From JACVRW01 sp963734365 (GTDB taxonomy: Bacteria; Actinomycetota; Thermoleophilia; Solirubrobacterales; Thermoleophilaceae): 64,000 nt of DNA. The stretch lies in the NCBI GenBank assembly GCA_963734365.1, contig CAVTGV010000006.1, positions 186,001 to 250,000 of the forward strand, written 5' to 3'. Under the pieces are notes generated by a model. The model worked only from the letters and a program-made list of their open reading frames with translations. It had not been told where the DNA came from and did not search any database. The translations under genes were made by a program, and so were the position numbers. Each line of letters begins with the position of its first letter. Position 1 is the first letter of the stretch. Shown piece after piece: positions 1 to 8,803 of this stretch.

Positions 1-2
1 GA

Positions 3-764
3 CTTGCCCTGGGCGCCCTCTCGGCCGGACTGCTCGTGGACTACGGCCCGGATCCGATGCGACTCGTTTTCTGGCTGCTCGTGGGAGCCTTCCTGCTCGC
101 GCTGCTCGTGGTGCGCTCGATTCCGGAGACGGTCGACGGCGACGGCGGGTGGCGCCGATCGCTCGTCCCCCGGATTTCCGTGCCGCGCCCCATGCGCGGC
201 GCCTTCGTGGCCGCCCTTCCCTCGCTCGGGGCCGTCTGGGCGCTCGGCGGGCTGTTCCTCTCGCTGGGGGCTTCGCTCACTGCGGGCGTGCTGGGCGCCG
301 AGAGCCACCTCGCTGGCAGCCTGCCGATCTTCGTAATGGCCGGCGTGAGTGCGGTCACCTCGGTCCGCCTCCGCCACACGTCGGCCCGTACGACCGCTCG
401 CTGGGGGCTGCCGGCGCTGATTGCCGGCGTCGCCCTGACCCTGATGGCGCTCCGGCTCGAGTCGAACGGGCTCTTCCTGGCGGGCAGCGCGATCGCCGGA
501 CTCGGCTTCGGTCCAGCCTTCGCGGGCGTGTTCCGCACGCTCAGCGAGCTCGCACCGCTCGATCAGCGAGCCGCGCTGGTCTCGTCCGTGCTCGTGGTGT
601 CCTACCTCGCGTTCAGCGTGCCCGCAGTGGCTGCGGGGGTGGCGGTTACACAGCTCGGACTTCAGGAGACCGCAGAGATCTACGCGGCCGCGCTGGTGGT
701 GGTCGGTGCGGTGGCGCTGGCGCTCTCGGGTCGGCTCAGCCAGACGCCCGCGCCCGTGGCGTAG
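3..764 (+). CDS. MFS transporter, C-terminal part (5' end outside window)
   Basis: The frame is open from the first bases of the window and ends with TAG at 762-764, so about 253 residues of the C-terminal half are present. The product is almost entirely hydrophobic, with six or so membrane segments separated by short arginine-bearing loops, as in the second six-helix bundle of a major facilitator. The segment LAGSAIAGLGFGPAFAGVFR near the middle resembles the glycine-rich helices of drug-efflux MFS proteins. The substrate cannot be judged because the N-terminal motif A lies outside the window. It converges on the disrupted membrane-protein gene that ends 22 bases downstream. Confidence 0.75.
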   Translation, partial: LALGALSAGLLVDYGPDPMRLVFWLLVGAFLLALLVVRSIPETVDGDGGWRRSLVPRISVPRPMRGAFVAALPSLGAVWALGGLFLSLGASLTAGVLGAESHLAGSLPIFVMAGVSAVTSVRLRHTSARTTARWGLPALIAGVALTLMALRLESNGLFLAGSAIAGLGFGPAFAGVFRTLSELAPLDQRAALVSSVLVVSYLAFSVPAVAAGVAVTQLGLQETAEIYAAALVVVGAVALALSGRLSQTPAPVA

Positions 765-786
765 AGCCGGCTCAAATCCGCCGGAT

Positions 787-1678
787 CTAGGTGTCTGGGT
801 TGGCCTGGCGGGTCCCGGTGAGGCTGGCGCTCATCTTGATCGCCCTGACCGCCCCGGTTGCGCCTGCCTGCAGCGTGACGCCCAATGCGATGAAGACGAT
901 TCCGGGAATCAGGAGAACGCTTCGAGCCGAGCATCAGGAGGCCGACGCGGCCGAGGAGGTAGGGCGGCGCGCAGACCGTCGCCCCCAACGCGCTGCTCAC
1001 GACGCTCGTTGTGAGCCTCTCCCGTCTCGATTGGGCCGGTTTGGCGCCGATCAGTCGCGCGGGCACTGCGACGTAGCTGACCATCATCACGCCGACGACC
1101 ACTCCCAGCGAGACCGTGAACCAGGGGCGCCCCCAGCGGGTCACCACCGTCGTCGACAGTGCGAGCAGCAGGCCGACGATGGCGCCCGAAACGAGGATCG
1201 GCGTCAGATGACGCCGCGCCTGCGCGACTGCCGGCCGGATTTCGGGGGCACCCGGTCGCGAGATGGCGAAGGCGAACACCGCGTTGAGGAAGAAGCTCGC
1301 CGCGGTGATCGCGACGATGGCCAGGATGATCGGGGCGAGGATCGGCCCGCGGAGCACGTTGAAGGAATGGCCGTGCAGTACGTGCAACTTGAGGTCGAGC
1401 ATCGCCACCCAGATCCAGACCGCCGGGAGGACCTGTACGAGGGTGAGGCGCCAGTTGGACACGAGCAGCCTGAGGCCGTCGAAGAGCAGCGCGAAGGCGC
1501 CGACCGCGAACACGAGTGGCGAGAACACGCGTCGTGAGCGGCTGAGCCGAAGAACCGCCTCCTCGATCCGGGCGGCGTCACTGTCCTCGATAGCTCGCAC
1601 GAGCGCACCGATACGGGTCGACAGAGAAGCCGAACGCCGCTTGGAGCGCCGCTCAGGGGATTTTTGGTCACTCGCCAC
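787..1678 (-). CDS. integral membrane protein, frameshifted near 921
   Basis: A polytopic membrane protein of unknown function starting at GTG 1678. Residues 1-60 are charged and cytoplasmic-looking, followed by several hydrophobic stretches (VFAVGAFALLFDGL, LAPIILAIVAITAASFFLN, LVSGAIVGLLLALSTTVV, SLGVVVGVMMVSYVAVP). In the starting frame the last membrane segment turns abruptly into an arginine-rich, non-hydrophobic tail. Dropping one base of the TT at 921-922 restores a normal continuation (SVLLIPGIVFIALGVTLQAG) and a stop at 787-789, giving about 296 residues. I therefore read it as one gene with a +1 frameshift. It is the last gene of a minus-strand group behind the potassium channel, 56 bases away. 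I do not recognise the family. Confidence 0.6.
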
Positions 1679-1734
1679 GCGCCTGGAGGAGTATGGGCGC
1701 CCGGGCGCGCTACCGGCGAGCTGGTCGAAACCCG

Positions 1735-2130
1735 CTACCGCGGTTCGTCCTCCGATGCCCCGGCCCGGCTTCGGCGAGCACTCAGACGTGCTCGCGCACC
1801 CCCGCCCTCCGACTTCTGCCTGATGTACTGCTGCGCGACCGAGGCCAGCAGGGCGACGAGCACGCCGAGTCCGGTGAGGATGTAGATGATCGTGAAGATC
1901 TGCGTCCCGGTACTCGTCGGGGAGAGGTCTCCGAAGCCGACCGTCGTCAGCGTCACGACGCAGAAGTAGAGCGCTTCGACAACGGTCCAGTCCTCGAAGC
2001 GCCAGTAGAAGAGCGTCCCCGTGAGCACCAGGACGCCCGCGACGACCGGCAGCGCCCTCGTCTCGGGATCGCGCCAGACGGCGGCCAGCGCGCGCCCGAG
2101 ACCTCGTGCGGCAAGGAGAAGCGGGATCAC
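1735..2130 (-). CDS. two-transmembrane potassium channel
   Basis: A 131-residue Ion_trans_2-type pore protein. It has an N-terminal amphipathic stretch, TM1 around residues 27-45 (ALPVVAGVLVLTGTLFY), the pore helix and the selectivity filter TVGFGDLSP around 84-92, then TM2 (IFTIIYILTGLGVLVALLASV). TVGFGD is the K+ selectivity signature, so K+ conduction is expected as a tetramer. The short basic C-terminus has no RCK/TrkA-N domain, so gating by a ligand domain is not encoded here. It starts with GTG 2130, overlapping the TGA of the DUF1269 gene (GTGA), which indicates translational coupling. Confidence 0.85.
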   Translation of the reverse strand: MIPLLLAARGLGRALAAVWRDPETRALPVVAGVLVLTGTLFYWRFEDWTVVEALYFCVVTLTTVGFGDLSPTSTGTQIFTIIYILTGLGVLVALLASVAQQYIRQKSEGGGARARLSARRSRAGASEDEPR

Positions 2131-2645
2131 CGGCCGGGCTCGCCGCCCTCTTGGGCCGCCGCCTTGATCTCGCGCTCGAGCTCGTCGGCGTCGGCGTCCA
2201 CCTGCTTCTCGATCAGCTTGTTGGCGCGCTTCACCGCCTTTTCCAGCTGCTCCTCGATCTTCGACTCACCGAGCACGATCACCGCGGCGGTTCCGGCGTC
2301 GAGCTCGTCGCCAAGCTCCTTGAGGTCGCCTCGCGAGATCCCACGCGACAGGTGCCCGACCAATCCGCCGGCACTGGCGCCCACGATCGCGCTGCCGATG
2401 AGGGCGGGCGGAAACAGGATTCCCACGAGTGCCCCGACGCCGGCCCCGGTCCAGGCGCCGTGCTGGGTCGGCTTCTCGGTCTTCGTCACGCGGACCTTGC
2501 CGTCCTCCTCCTTGCGGATCACCGCGGAGTCGAAGGTCCCGATCGCTCCCGCGGCGTGCAGGTCGAACACCGCCTCGTAGTCGGCCTCGGCATCGGCGAT
2601 CTCGTCGTAGATGGCGGCGTAGAGAAATACAGGTCTGTCGGACAT
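2127..2645 (-). CDS. DUF1269 family membrane-associated protein
   Basis: 172 residues. The N-terminus (YAAIYDEIADAEADYEAVFDL) and the later glycine-rich hydrophobic hairpin (GAWTGAGVGALVGILFPPALIGSAIVGASAGGLVGHLSRG, written here as one region at about residues 63-103) are typical of DUF1269 proteins, as is the C-terminal amphipathic coiled-coil-like helix (KIEEQLEKAVKRANKLIEKQ). The biochemical role of the family is unknown; members are often associated with stress. ATG 2645 is preceded by GAAGGGA at good spacing. It sits 21 bases after the DUF2252 gene and overlaps the K+ channel start, so the three are probably co-transcribed. Confidence 0.8.
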   Translation of the reverse strand: MSDRPVFLYAAIYDEIADAEADYEAVFDLHAAGAIGTFDSAVIRKEEDGKVRVTKTEKPTQHGAWTGAGVGALVGILFPPALIGSAIVGASAGGLVGHLSRGISRGDLKELGDELDAGTAAVIVLGESKIEEQLEKAVKRANKLIEKQVDADADELEREIKAAAQEGGEPGR

Positions 2646-2666
2646 GGGTTCCCTTCGTCGGGCCCT

Positions 2667-4142
2667 TTACAGGGCGGTTTCGGCCGCCACGCGGCCGGAT
2701 TTGACGGCTTCCTGCAGTGCTCCGTAATCGCGTTCGTTCTGGTCGGCGTAGGACTCTGCGAACGCGGCGAGGGCGCGGTCGAAGTTGTCGCTCGCACCGA
2801 GATAGCTCGCGATCGCGATCGCGTCACCGGAGCGGGCGTGCGCCTTGGCGAGCGCGTCGCCGCACAGCTTCGCGTACATCGTGAGCGCCTGCGGGTTCAT
2901 CATCTCGACCAGCGCTGAGCCCTTGCCGTCCCAGAGCTGGCGTATGTAGAAGTCGCGGCTCGCATCGTCAAAGGCACTGACGCGGATCCAGCCGAGCATG
3001 ATGTCGCTGGCGGCCTGTGTCAGCCGCTGGCCCTCGACGACGCGCTGGCCGTGGTTGTCGAACGTGCTCTTCCCGAGAAACGGCTCGAGCACCGATGGCT
3101 GCGCCTCCTTTAGCTGCAGGAACAACGGATCGCTCTCGTCGCGGCCGAGCATCAGCACGATCCAGGCGCGCGTGCCGACGCTGCCCACGCCGACGACCTT
3201 GCGCGCCGCGTGCACATAGCGGAAGCGCTCGAGCAGTTGGCGGCGGTCGTGGGTCAGGGTCCGCCGGTAGGAGCGGATCACGCCCCTGACGAACTCCTCG
3301 ATCTCATCCTTGCCCGTGCCCGACGCGATCTCCTCGATCGGGATGATGAGAGGCGGATCGCTCACGATCCTTGGCTCACCGTCGATGATCTCGGTGAGCT
3401 TCCCAAAGGCCTTCATGCTGTCCTTCGACTGCGCCTTAGCCAGGTTGCGCTTGAACCGCTTCCTCTGCTCTGCCGTGCCCGTGCGAGCCGCCACTGCCGC
3501 GATGTCCTCGACGTCGATGCGGGAGTACCAGACCTCGAGGTTGGGCATCTCCGCGAAGGTTCTGATCGCCTCCCGGTACGAACGCGCTACAGCACGATTG
3601 ATCGACCGCCGCTGTTTGGCGCCGAAGCCGCGATCCCGGCCGGCCACGGCGAAGCTCGCCACCAGGCGCTTCACGTCCCACTCGAACGGGCCCGGCAGCG
3701 TCTCGTCGAAGTCGTTGATGCCGAATACCAGCCGCCGATCAAATGCGGCGAAAGCGCCGAAATTGGACAGATGCGCGTCACCACACAGCTGCACGTTCAG
3801 CCCGGTCCGGGGCTCGCCGGCCAGATCGGCCGCCATCGGGTAGGCCGCACCGCGGAAGAACGTGAAGGGCGACACCAGCATCCGCCCATAGCGGATCGGC
3901 ACCAGGTCGGCCACCCGCGAAGCCGCCTGCTCCTCCAGCAGCTCGACCGGATCTCGCCGATCAGAGGCCGGCTCCCAAGCGCCATGCCCCGATCGCGGCG
4001 CCACCGCCCGCGCCGCCTTGCCCCTCGCGGCTCGCTCCCCCGGTGAGGGGTGCGCCATCGCCTTCGGCTTGGGTTCCCGCCCGTCGCGCTTACGCGTCCC
4101 GACCGCCTCCGAGCCATCGACCGGAGTCTCAACGTCAGCCAT
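2667..4142 (-). CDS. DUF2252 protein (kinase-fold, phosphotransferase-like)
   Basis: About 491 residues. The signature CGDAHLSNFGAF and, some 25 residues later, FGINDFDET are the two motifs that resemble the catalytic loop HxDxxxxN and metal-binding Asp of aminoglycoside-phosphotransferase-fold kinases; DUF2252 proteins carry both. RYGRM and PFTFFRGAA upstream are also characteristic. No substrate is known for the family. I place the start at ATG 4142 (MADVETP) because GAAGGGAG lies about 7 bases upstream; an in-frame ATG at 4214 would add 24 low-complexity residues and lacks such a site. The first 70 residues are charged and probably disordered. It heads the group DUF2252-DUF1269-K+ channel, behind two palindromes at 4211-4267. 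Confidence 0.82.
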   Translation of the reverse strand: MADVETPVDGSEAVGTRKRDGREPKPKAMAHPSPGERAARGKAARAVAPRSGHGAWEPASDRRDPVELLEEQAASRVADLVPIRYGRMLVSPFTFFRGAAYPMAADLAGEPRTGLNVQLCGDAHLSNFGAFAAFDRRLVFGINDFDETLPGPFEWDVKRLVASFAVAGRDRGFGAKQRRSINRAVARSYREAIRTFAEMPNLEVWYSRIDVEDIAAVAARTGTAEQRKRFKRNLAKAQSKDSMKAFGKLTEIIDGEPRIVSDPPLIIPIEEIASGTGKDEIEEFVRGVIRSYRRTLTHDRRQLLERFRYVHAARKVVGVGSVGTRAWIVLMLGRDESDPLFLQLKEAQPSVLEPFLGKSTFDNHGQRVVEGQRLTQAASDIMLGWIRVSAFDDASRDFYIRQLWDGKGSALVEMMNPQALTMYAKLCGDALAKAHARSGDAIAIASYLGASDNFDRALAAFAESYADQNERDYGALQEAVKSGRVAAETAL

Positions 4143-4210
4143 GCTGTCGCTCCCTTCGCCGCTGGGGCGAGATCTAGAACCCATGGAACCGCCCCTCAGC
4201 GGATGGGTCG

Positions 4211-4267
4211 TCATCCCGATGGGATGAAATCGCGGATCGGCTCGATCTCATCCCGTTGGGGCGATGA
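4211..4267. promoter_or_regulatory. two inverted repeats upstream of DUF2252 gene (candidate operator)
   Basis: TCATCCC (4211-4217), GAT, GGGATGA (4221-4227) is a perfect 7-base inverted repeat. A related copy begins TCATCCCGTTGGGG at 4248 and ends GATGA at 4267. They lie 69-125 bases upstream of the DUF2252 start. A third copy of the same pattern is found at 6535-6551 upstream of another small membrane-protein gene. No regulator is identified. Confidence 0.35.
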
Positions 4268-4322
4268 CTGGTCGCGTGTGGAGGTGGAGGGTTGGCTGTG
4301 AAGTGTTGCTTTCCATGCGACC

Positions 4323-4919
4323 TCACCGTCTACGCCGGCCACCGGCCCGGCCCAGGTGGGTGGTGAGCTGCGCGAGTGCGGTGCCGATCAGGGCGCCGGC
4401 CAGCACGTCGGCCGGGTAGTGCACGCCGGTGTGGACGCGGGAGTAGGCGACGACCGCGGCGAGTGCGTGCAGGGGGACGGCGGCTGCCGGGGACGTATGG
4501 CCCACGCCGGTCGCGAATGCGAAGGCGGCGGCGGAATGACCGGAGGGAAACGAGCGCGAGCTCGGCATCCGTACGTGTCGCGCGAGCGGGACGTCGCCCG
4601 CCAGCCGGTCGGGCCGTCGCCGGCGTGCGAGACGCTTGGCGCCGACGTTGACCACGGCCGAGGTGACCCCGAGCGACGCGAGTCCCGTCGCGGCCGCGCG
4701 CCGGCCGGTCCTTCCACCGGTGAGCCCGAGCAGCGCAGCGGCGGTCACCGAGAGGCGCGAGTAGTCGGCGGCTCGCGAGAGGCGGCTCATCGCTCCGTCG
4801 AGCGCCGGTGTCGGCGTGCGGGCGATGGCCGCATAGATCGCGAGATCGACGCGCTCGGCGTCCTCGACCCAGCCCGGGCGGCGCGGCCGGGGGCCCGCGG
4901 ATTCGGCGTTCGTGGTCAA
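4323..4919 (-). CDS. PAP2-family phosphatase
   Basis: Up to 198 residues with all three phosphatidic-acid-phosphatase type 2 motifs: KRLARRRRP (KX6RP, about residues 94-102), SRSFPSGHS (PSGH, about 120-128) and SRVHTGVHYPADV (SRX5HX3D, about 159-171). The fold places these at the membrane face; hydrophobic helices surround them. The likely reaction is dephosphorylation of a lipid phosphate or undecaprenyl pyrophosphate. The only start that keeps the full N-terminus is TTG 4919, with no good ribosome site; ATG 4790 is an alternative that still retains every motif. The gene diverges from the diacylglycerol-kinase-like gene 14 bases away, which suggests a linked role in phosphatidate metabolism. 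Confidence 0.85.
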   Translation of the reverse strand: MTTNAESAGPRPRRPGWVEDAERVDLAIYAAIARTPTPALDGAMSRLSRAADYSRLSVTAAALLGLTGGRTGRRAAATGLASLGVTSAVVNVGAKRLARRRRPDRLAGDVPLARHVRMPSSRSFPSGHSAAAFAFATGVGHTSPAAAVPLHALAAVVAYSRVHTGVHYPADVLAGALIGTALAQLTTHLGRAGGRRRR

Positions 4920-4933
4920 GGAGGTTCGATCCT

Positions 4934-6251
4934 ATGAGGAGGCAGCAGTCAGCGGCCGTCGTCGCGCTGGTGGTGGGAGCCGCCACGGTCGTCCTCGCCG
5001 TCGTGGTGGCGGTCAACGAGTTCCCGCGCGGGCTGGGGCTGGCGGGCTGTGTGCTGGTAGCGGGGGCGTCGGCCTGGTACGGCGTGTTGCGGCGCGGGGC
5101 TGCCCGTGTGGCTGGGCTGACCGTCGCGGCGCTGGCGCTCGCAGGCGCGGTGGCTTTGCTCGTGTTCGAGGGGCCGCCGCTCGTCGACCTGCTGGTGGTG
5201 GCGGGGCTGCTGGTGGCGCTGGCGGCCGCGCGTGCCTCGCTCGCGGTGCACGTGGACCTGCCGCCGGCGTCGGCGCCGCGCCAACCGGTGCTCTTCTTCA
5301 ACCCGCGCTCGGGTGGCGGGAAGGCGGAGCGCTTTTCGCTGGCCGCCGAGGCACGCGCGCGCGGGATCGAGCCGATCGAGCTGAAGGCCGGCGACGACCT
5401 CGAGACAGCTCGTCCGCGGAGCGGTGGAGCGCGGCGCCGACGGACTCGCGATGGCCGGCGGCGACGGCTCGCAGGCGGTCGTCGCGGCGGTCGCGGCCGA
5501 GCGCGGGCTGCCGTACGCCTGCGTGCCGGCGGGAACGCGCAACCACTTCGCGCTCGACCTCGGCGTCGATCGCGATGACGTGGTCGGCGCCCTCGACGCC
5601 TTCGTAGACGGCGGCGAGCGAACCGTCGACCTCGCCGAGGTCAACGGGCGTGTGTTCGTGAACAACGTCTCTCTCGGGCTGTACGCAGAGGCCGTCCAGC
5701 GGGAGGGCTACCGGGACGCGAAGCTGCGTACGTTGCTCGACACGGTGCCGGACGTGATGGGCCCCGGCGGCGGCGAGCTCGACCTGCGCTGGACCGGCCC
5801 GGGCGGGCACGCGCACCACGCGGGTGGGGCGGTGCTCGTGGCCAACAACCGCTACCGGCTGGGCCGCGCCGTCGGCTCGGGCACCCGGCCGCGGATCGAC
5901 GACGGCCTGCTCGGGATCACGGTCTTCGGCGCGCCCTCGGGGCGCGGCGAGGGCGCCCGGTCGCCGCAGCGGCCGTGGCGCGAGTGGTCGGCGCCGGGCT
6001 TCGAGGTCGACGCCGACCGACCCGTCCCCGCCGGAATCGACGGCGAGGCGCTCGTGCTCGACCCGCCGCTGCGGTTTCGCATTCTGCCCGCAGTCCTGCG
6101 TGTGCGGATCGCACGCAAGCACCCGGGGGCGTCGCCCTCGGCCATGGCGCCCGAAGGCGTCTGGGCCGGCGTGGCCGAGCTGGCGCGAATCGCCCGCGGC
6201 CGCGACCAGCAACCGGCAACATCAACAACAAGGAGGCCCGAATGGACCTGA
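4934..6251 (+). CDS. diacylglycerol kinase catalytic-domain protein, frameshifted near 5407
   Basis: Starts at ATG 4934 behind a perfect AAGGAGGT at 4918-4925. The first ~115 residues form several hydrophobic helices (VVALVVGAATVVLAVVVAV and others). The DAGK domain follows: FFNPRSGGGKAERF (nucleotide-binding start) and, beyond residue 165, MAGGDGSQA (the GGDGS signature), PAGTRNHFALDLG, and GIDGEALVLDPPL near the end. The two halves are in different frames: after DDLET the reading turns into arginine-rich nonsense, while removing the A at 5407 gives a smooth join (DDLETLVRGAVERGADGLAM) and about 438 residues. The family phosphorylates lipids such as diacylglycerol; some members are sphingosine or long-chain-base kinases. 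Its stop overlaps the start of the amphi-Trp gene. Confidence 0.75.
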
Positions 6252-6460
6252 TGGAGATCACCGAGAAGGAACGGCTAAGCCGCGAGGACGCCGCCGCCCG
6301 CCTGCACGCCCTCGCCGACGCGCTCGCCCGCCACAACGACGTCGAGTTCGACCGCGGCGGCATGCACTTCAAGGTCCACGTGCCCGACGAAGTCGACTTC
6401 AAGCTCGAGATCGAGATCGACGACGACGAGAGGGAACTCGAAATCGAGCTCAAATGGTGA
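6242..6460 (+). CDS. amphi-Trp domain protein
   Basis: A 72-residue protein that ends in alternating acidic and hydrophobic residues closing with a tryptophan (LEIEIDDDERELEIELKW), the hallmark of the amphi-Trp family. The N-terminal half (MEITEKERLSREDAAARLHALADAL) is the helical part usual in that family. The function is unknown. ATG 6242 is preceded by AAGGAGG at 6228-6234 and overlaps the last codons of the upstream kinase gene, so the two are translated together. Confidence 0.85.
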   Translation: MDLMEITEKERLSREDAAARLHALADALARHNDVEFDRGGMHFKVHVPDEVDFKLEIEIDDDERELEIELKW

Positions 6461-6534
6461 GCCTCTCCAGGCCATGTGCCGACCTCGGTGGCCGCGTGGG
6501 CTCCGCCGCCGGCCGAGCACCGCCGTGATGAAGT

Positions 6535-6551
6535 TCATCCCAGCGGGGTGA
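6535..6551. promoter_or_regulatory. inverted repeat matching the DUF2252 upstream element
   Basis: TCATCCC (6535-6541), AGC, GGGGTGA (6545-6551): the same left arm as the repeats at 4211 and 4248, with 6 of 7 bases complementary in the right arm. It lies in the intergenic stretch 6461-6717, about 167 bases upstream of the DUF7144 gene. It may mark a shared regulon with DUF2252; a chance match is possible. Confidence 0.3.
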
Positions 6552-6717
6552 CGTGATCGGGGGCGGGCGCTCATACGGTTGGCAGGAATCCGCCCGAATG
6601 GCGCGAACGACGCGAACCAGGATGGAGCAATGAGCGGCACCGCTGCCCGAAACCGGCAGCTGAACCCTATGCCGGGAGAGCAATGACACGCGAGCGAGTC
6701 AACCAAGGAGGTACCAG

Positions 6718-7101
6718 GTGAGAGGTGCAGGTCGAGCCACATTCGCAGCGATTCTGCTGTTGATCGCGGGAACGCTGAACATCATCTACGGCATCGGCGC
6801 GCTGGACAGCGCGAACATCTTCACGAACGACACGAGGTACATCTTCACCAACCTCAACACGATGGGCTGGGTCCTGATCGTGCTCGGCATCATCCAGCTG
6901 ACCGGAGGCTTCTCGCTGATCGCGGGCAACACCTATGGCCGGGTCATCGGGATCATCGGCGGCACTCTGGGTGCGATCGGGGCGCTGCTGTCGATCGGCG
7001 GCTCCAACCCGTGGTGGTCGCTGGCGATCTTCTTCCTATGCGTGTGGATCGTCTACGGCATCATGGTCCTCGGAGAGGACGAGCGCACCGCGGCAACCTG
7101 A
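6718..7101 (+). CDS. DUF7144-like four-helix membrane protein
   Basis: 127 residues with four hydrophobic segments: FAAILLLIAGTLNIIYGIGAL, MGWVLIVLGIIQLTGGFSLI, VIGIIGGTLGAIGALLSIGG and WSLAIFFLCVWIVYGIMVLG. A short soluble loop after TM1 contains FTNDTRYIFTNLNTMGW. The arrangement matches small actinobacterial membrane proteins now grouped as DUF7144; no function is known. GTG 6718 is preceded by AAGGAGGT at 6703-6710, a strong ribosome site that decides the start. It is monocistronic as far as can be seen, 25 bases ahead of the M28 peptidase. Confidence 0.75.
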   Translation: MRGAGRATFAAILLLIAGTLNIIYGIGALDSANIFTNDTRYIFTNLNTMGWVLIVLGIIQLTGGFSLIAGNTYGRVIGIIGGTLGAIGALLSIGGSNPWWSLAIFFLCVWIVYGIMVLGEDERTAAT

Positions 7102-7114
7102 GTCGACAACCTCT

Positions 7115-7120
7115 TAGGAT
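7115..7120 (+). promoter_or_regulatory. -10-like TAGGAT, leaderless start of M28 gene
   Basis: TAGGAT ends 6 bases before ATG 7127. The same hexamer followed by CTG occurs ahead of ATG 16900 and ATG 31702, and TAGGGT at the same distance before ATG 23182. The spacing matches leaderless actinobacterial promoters, and none of the four starts has a Shine-Dalgarno sequence. Confidence 0.45.
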
Positions 7121-7126
7121 CTGCGG

Positions 7127-8791
7127 ATGGGCGGCAGAGCCGCAGGTCTGTTCGCGTGCCTGGCGGCACTCTTCGCGGTGCCCGCGGTGCCCGCGGTGGG
7201 CGCGTCGGCTGCGGGGCCCGCGCGTGAGAGCTCAGCCGGGCGCCCGGTCGTGGCCGGTGCGTCGTGCCCCACCGTTGTAAGCGCCGCCGATTTCGCGGGC
7301 CGGGCACAGCTGCGCAGGATGACCGCGAAGTTCAACAGCTTCGGTCCGCGCATCCTGGGCAGCTCGGCCCACAACAAGGCCATCGACTGGTTGGAGAAGA
7401 AGGTCCACGCAGAGGGGCTCAGCGTCCGCTCGCGATCGTTCAAGCCCTACGGCTGGTTTCCCCGCACTCGATTCAAGCGCGGACCGGGTCTCGACATTGG
7501 CGCCGCGGGTGGCCTCAGCGTCACGCGACCCGATGGGTCGACGGTGAACGTCCGCGACGCTGGAGCGGTTCACTGGTCCAAGCCGACCGCAAGGAGGGGC
7601 GAGGGGGGCCCGCTCGTGTATCTAGCGCCGGATCAGGAGATCACGGCCGCGGATGCGGCGGGCAGGGTGGTCATCCGTGACTTCCCGATCGGTTCGCTGC
7701 CCTTCGGCGCGCTCGGCCCGCTGCTGGGCCTCTACCAGACGCCCGACCTCGCGGGCTACACCGACTACACCCGTCCCTACCTCGCCACGCTCCATGAGGA
7801 GCTCGTCGCGGCGGGCCAGGCCGGCGCCGCCGGGGTCGTCTTCACCTTCGACGTGCCGGGCAAGCAGGTGCGTGGCTATTACGACCCGCACGTAGGGACG
7901 CTTTACAGGGTGCCGGCGGTCTTCGTCGGCAGCGCCGAGGGGACGCCTCTCAAGGCTCTCGCAGCGCAGGGCAGCTCCGGCCGCGTGACGGTCCGTGCCC
8001 GCGTCGCTCGGAAGAAGACCCGGAATCTGATCGCCAGGCTTCCTGGACGCAGCGCGGAGAAGATCGTCCTCGCGGCCAACACCGACGGCAACTCGTGGGT
8101 CCAGGAGAACGGCGTGATCGGCATGCTGGCCTTCGCCCGCTACTACGCCAAGCTGCCGAAGCGCTGCCACCCGCGCACGCTCGAGCTGGTGTTCTCGAGC
8201 GCTCACGACGGGTTCCGCGACGACGGCCTGAACCCAGACCACTAGCCCCTGAACAAGCAGAAGACGGCGTTCGCCTTCGCGATCGAGCACCTCGGTACGC
8301 GCGAGATCCTGCCGACCGGTCAAGGCGGCGCCAGGCATCTGAAATTCACCGGCCGGGCCGACCCGGCTCTGTTTGGCGCGGGCGACAGTGATGCCCTGCG
8401 CCAGACGGCGGTTGCGGCGACCAAGCGCAGGAACCTCCCCCGGACGGCGGTCCTCAAGGGACTGGGGGTGCCGAACCCGGACCAGGCGCCACCGATCTGC
8501 TCGATGGGTGGCCTGGGCAACGCTTTTCACCCAAACCTGGTCCCGACGCTCGCGATGATCTCGGGGCCGTGGAGTCTCTATGACCCCGTGTTCGGGCGAC
8601 GGGCGATCGATTTCAGCCAGATGCGCGCTCAGGTGCTCGCCGTCGGCGATGCAATCCTCGCCCTCGACGGCCTGCCTCGGGCGCAGATCGCGGGCGACTA
8701 TCCCGCGTTGCAAGCACAGCTGGACGAGGGGACGAAGACAAGCTGCCCGACCGTCGAATTACCGCTCCGCGCGCCCGGTCCGGGTCGGTGA
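7127..8791 (+). CDS. secreted M28-type peptidase with PA-like insert, in-frame TAG at 8243
   Basis: Signal peptide at residues 1-28 (MGGRAAGLFACLAALFAVPA...). A PA-like region follows (VYLAPDQEITAADAAGRVVIRD), then the M28 core with ANTDGNSWVQENGVIGML, where the zinc-binding His of the usual HTDG motif appears as Asn, so activity is uncertain. The frame is cut by TAG at 8243-8245 after DDGLNPDH but continues in the same frame without a break to TGA 8789, still coding plausible M28 sequence (KTAFAFAIEHLGTREILPTG). A tyrosine codon changed to TAG would explain it. Whole length would be 554 residues; as written the product stops at 372. The start is leaderless-looking (see 7115). Confidence 0.7.
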
Positions 8792-8803
8792 ACGTGCCGG
8801 CGC

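Noticed and set aside
680..930. C-terminal tail of the first minus-strand membrane protein in the starting frame
   Set aside because: It becomes Arg/His/Asp-rich after residue 252, unlike a membrane protein; the other frame continues the helix and stops at 787.
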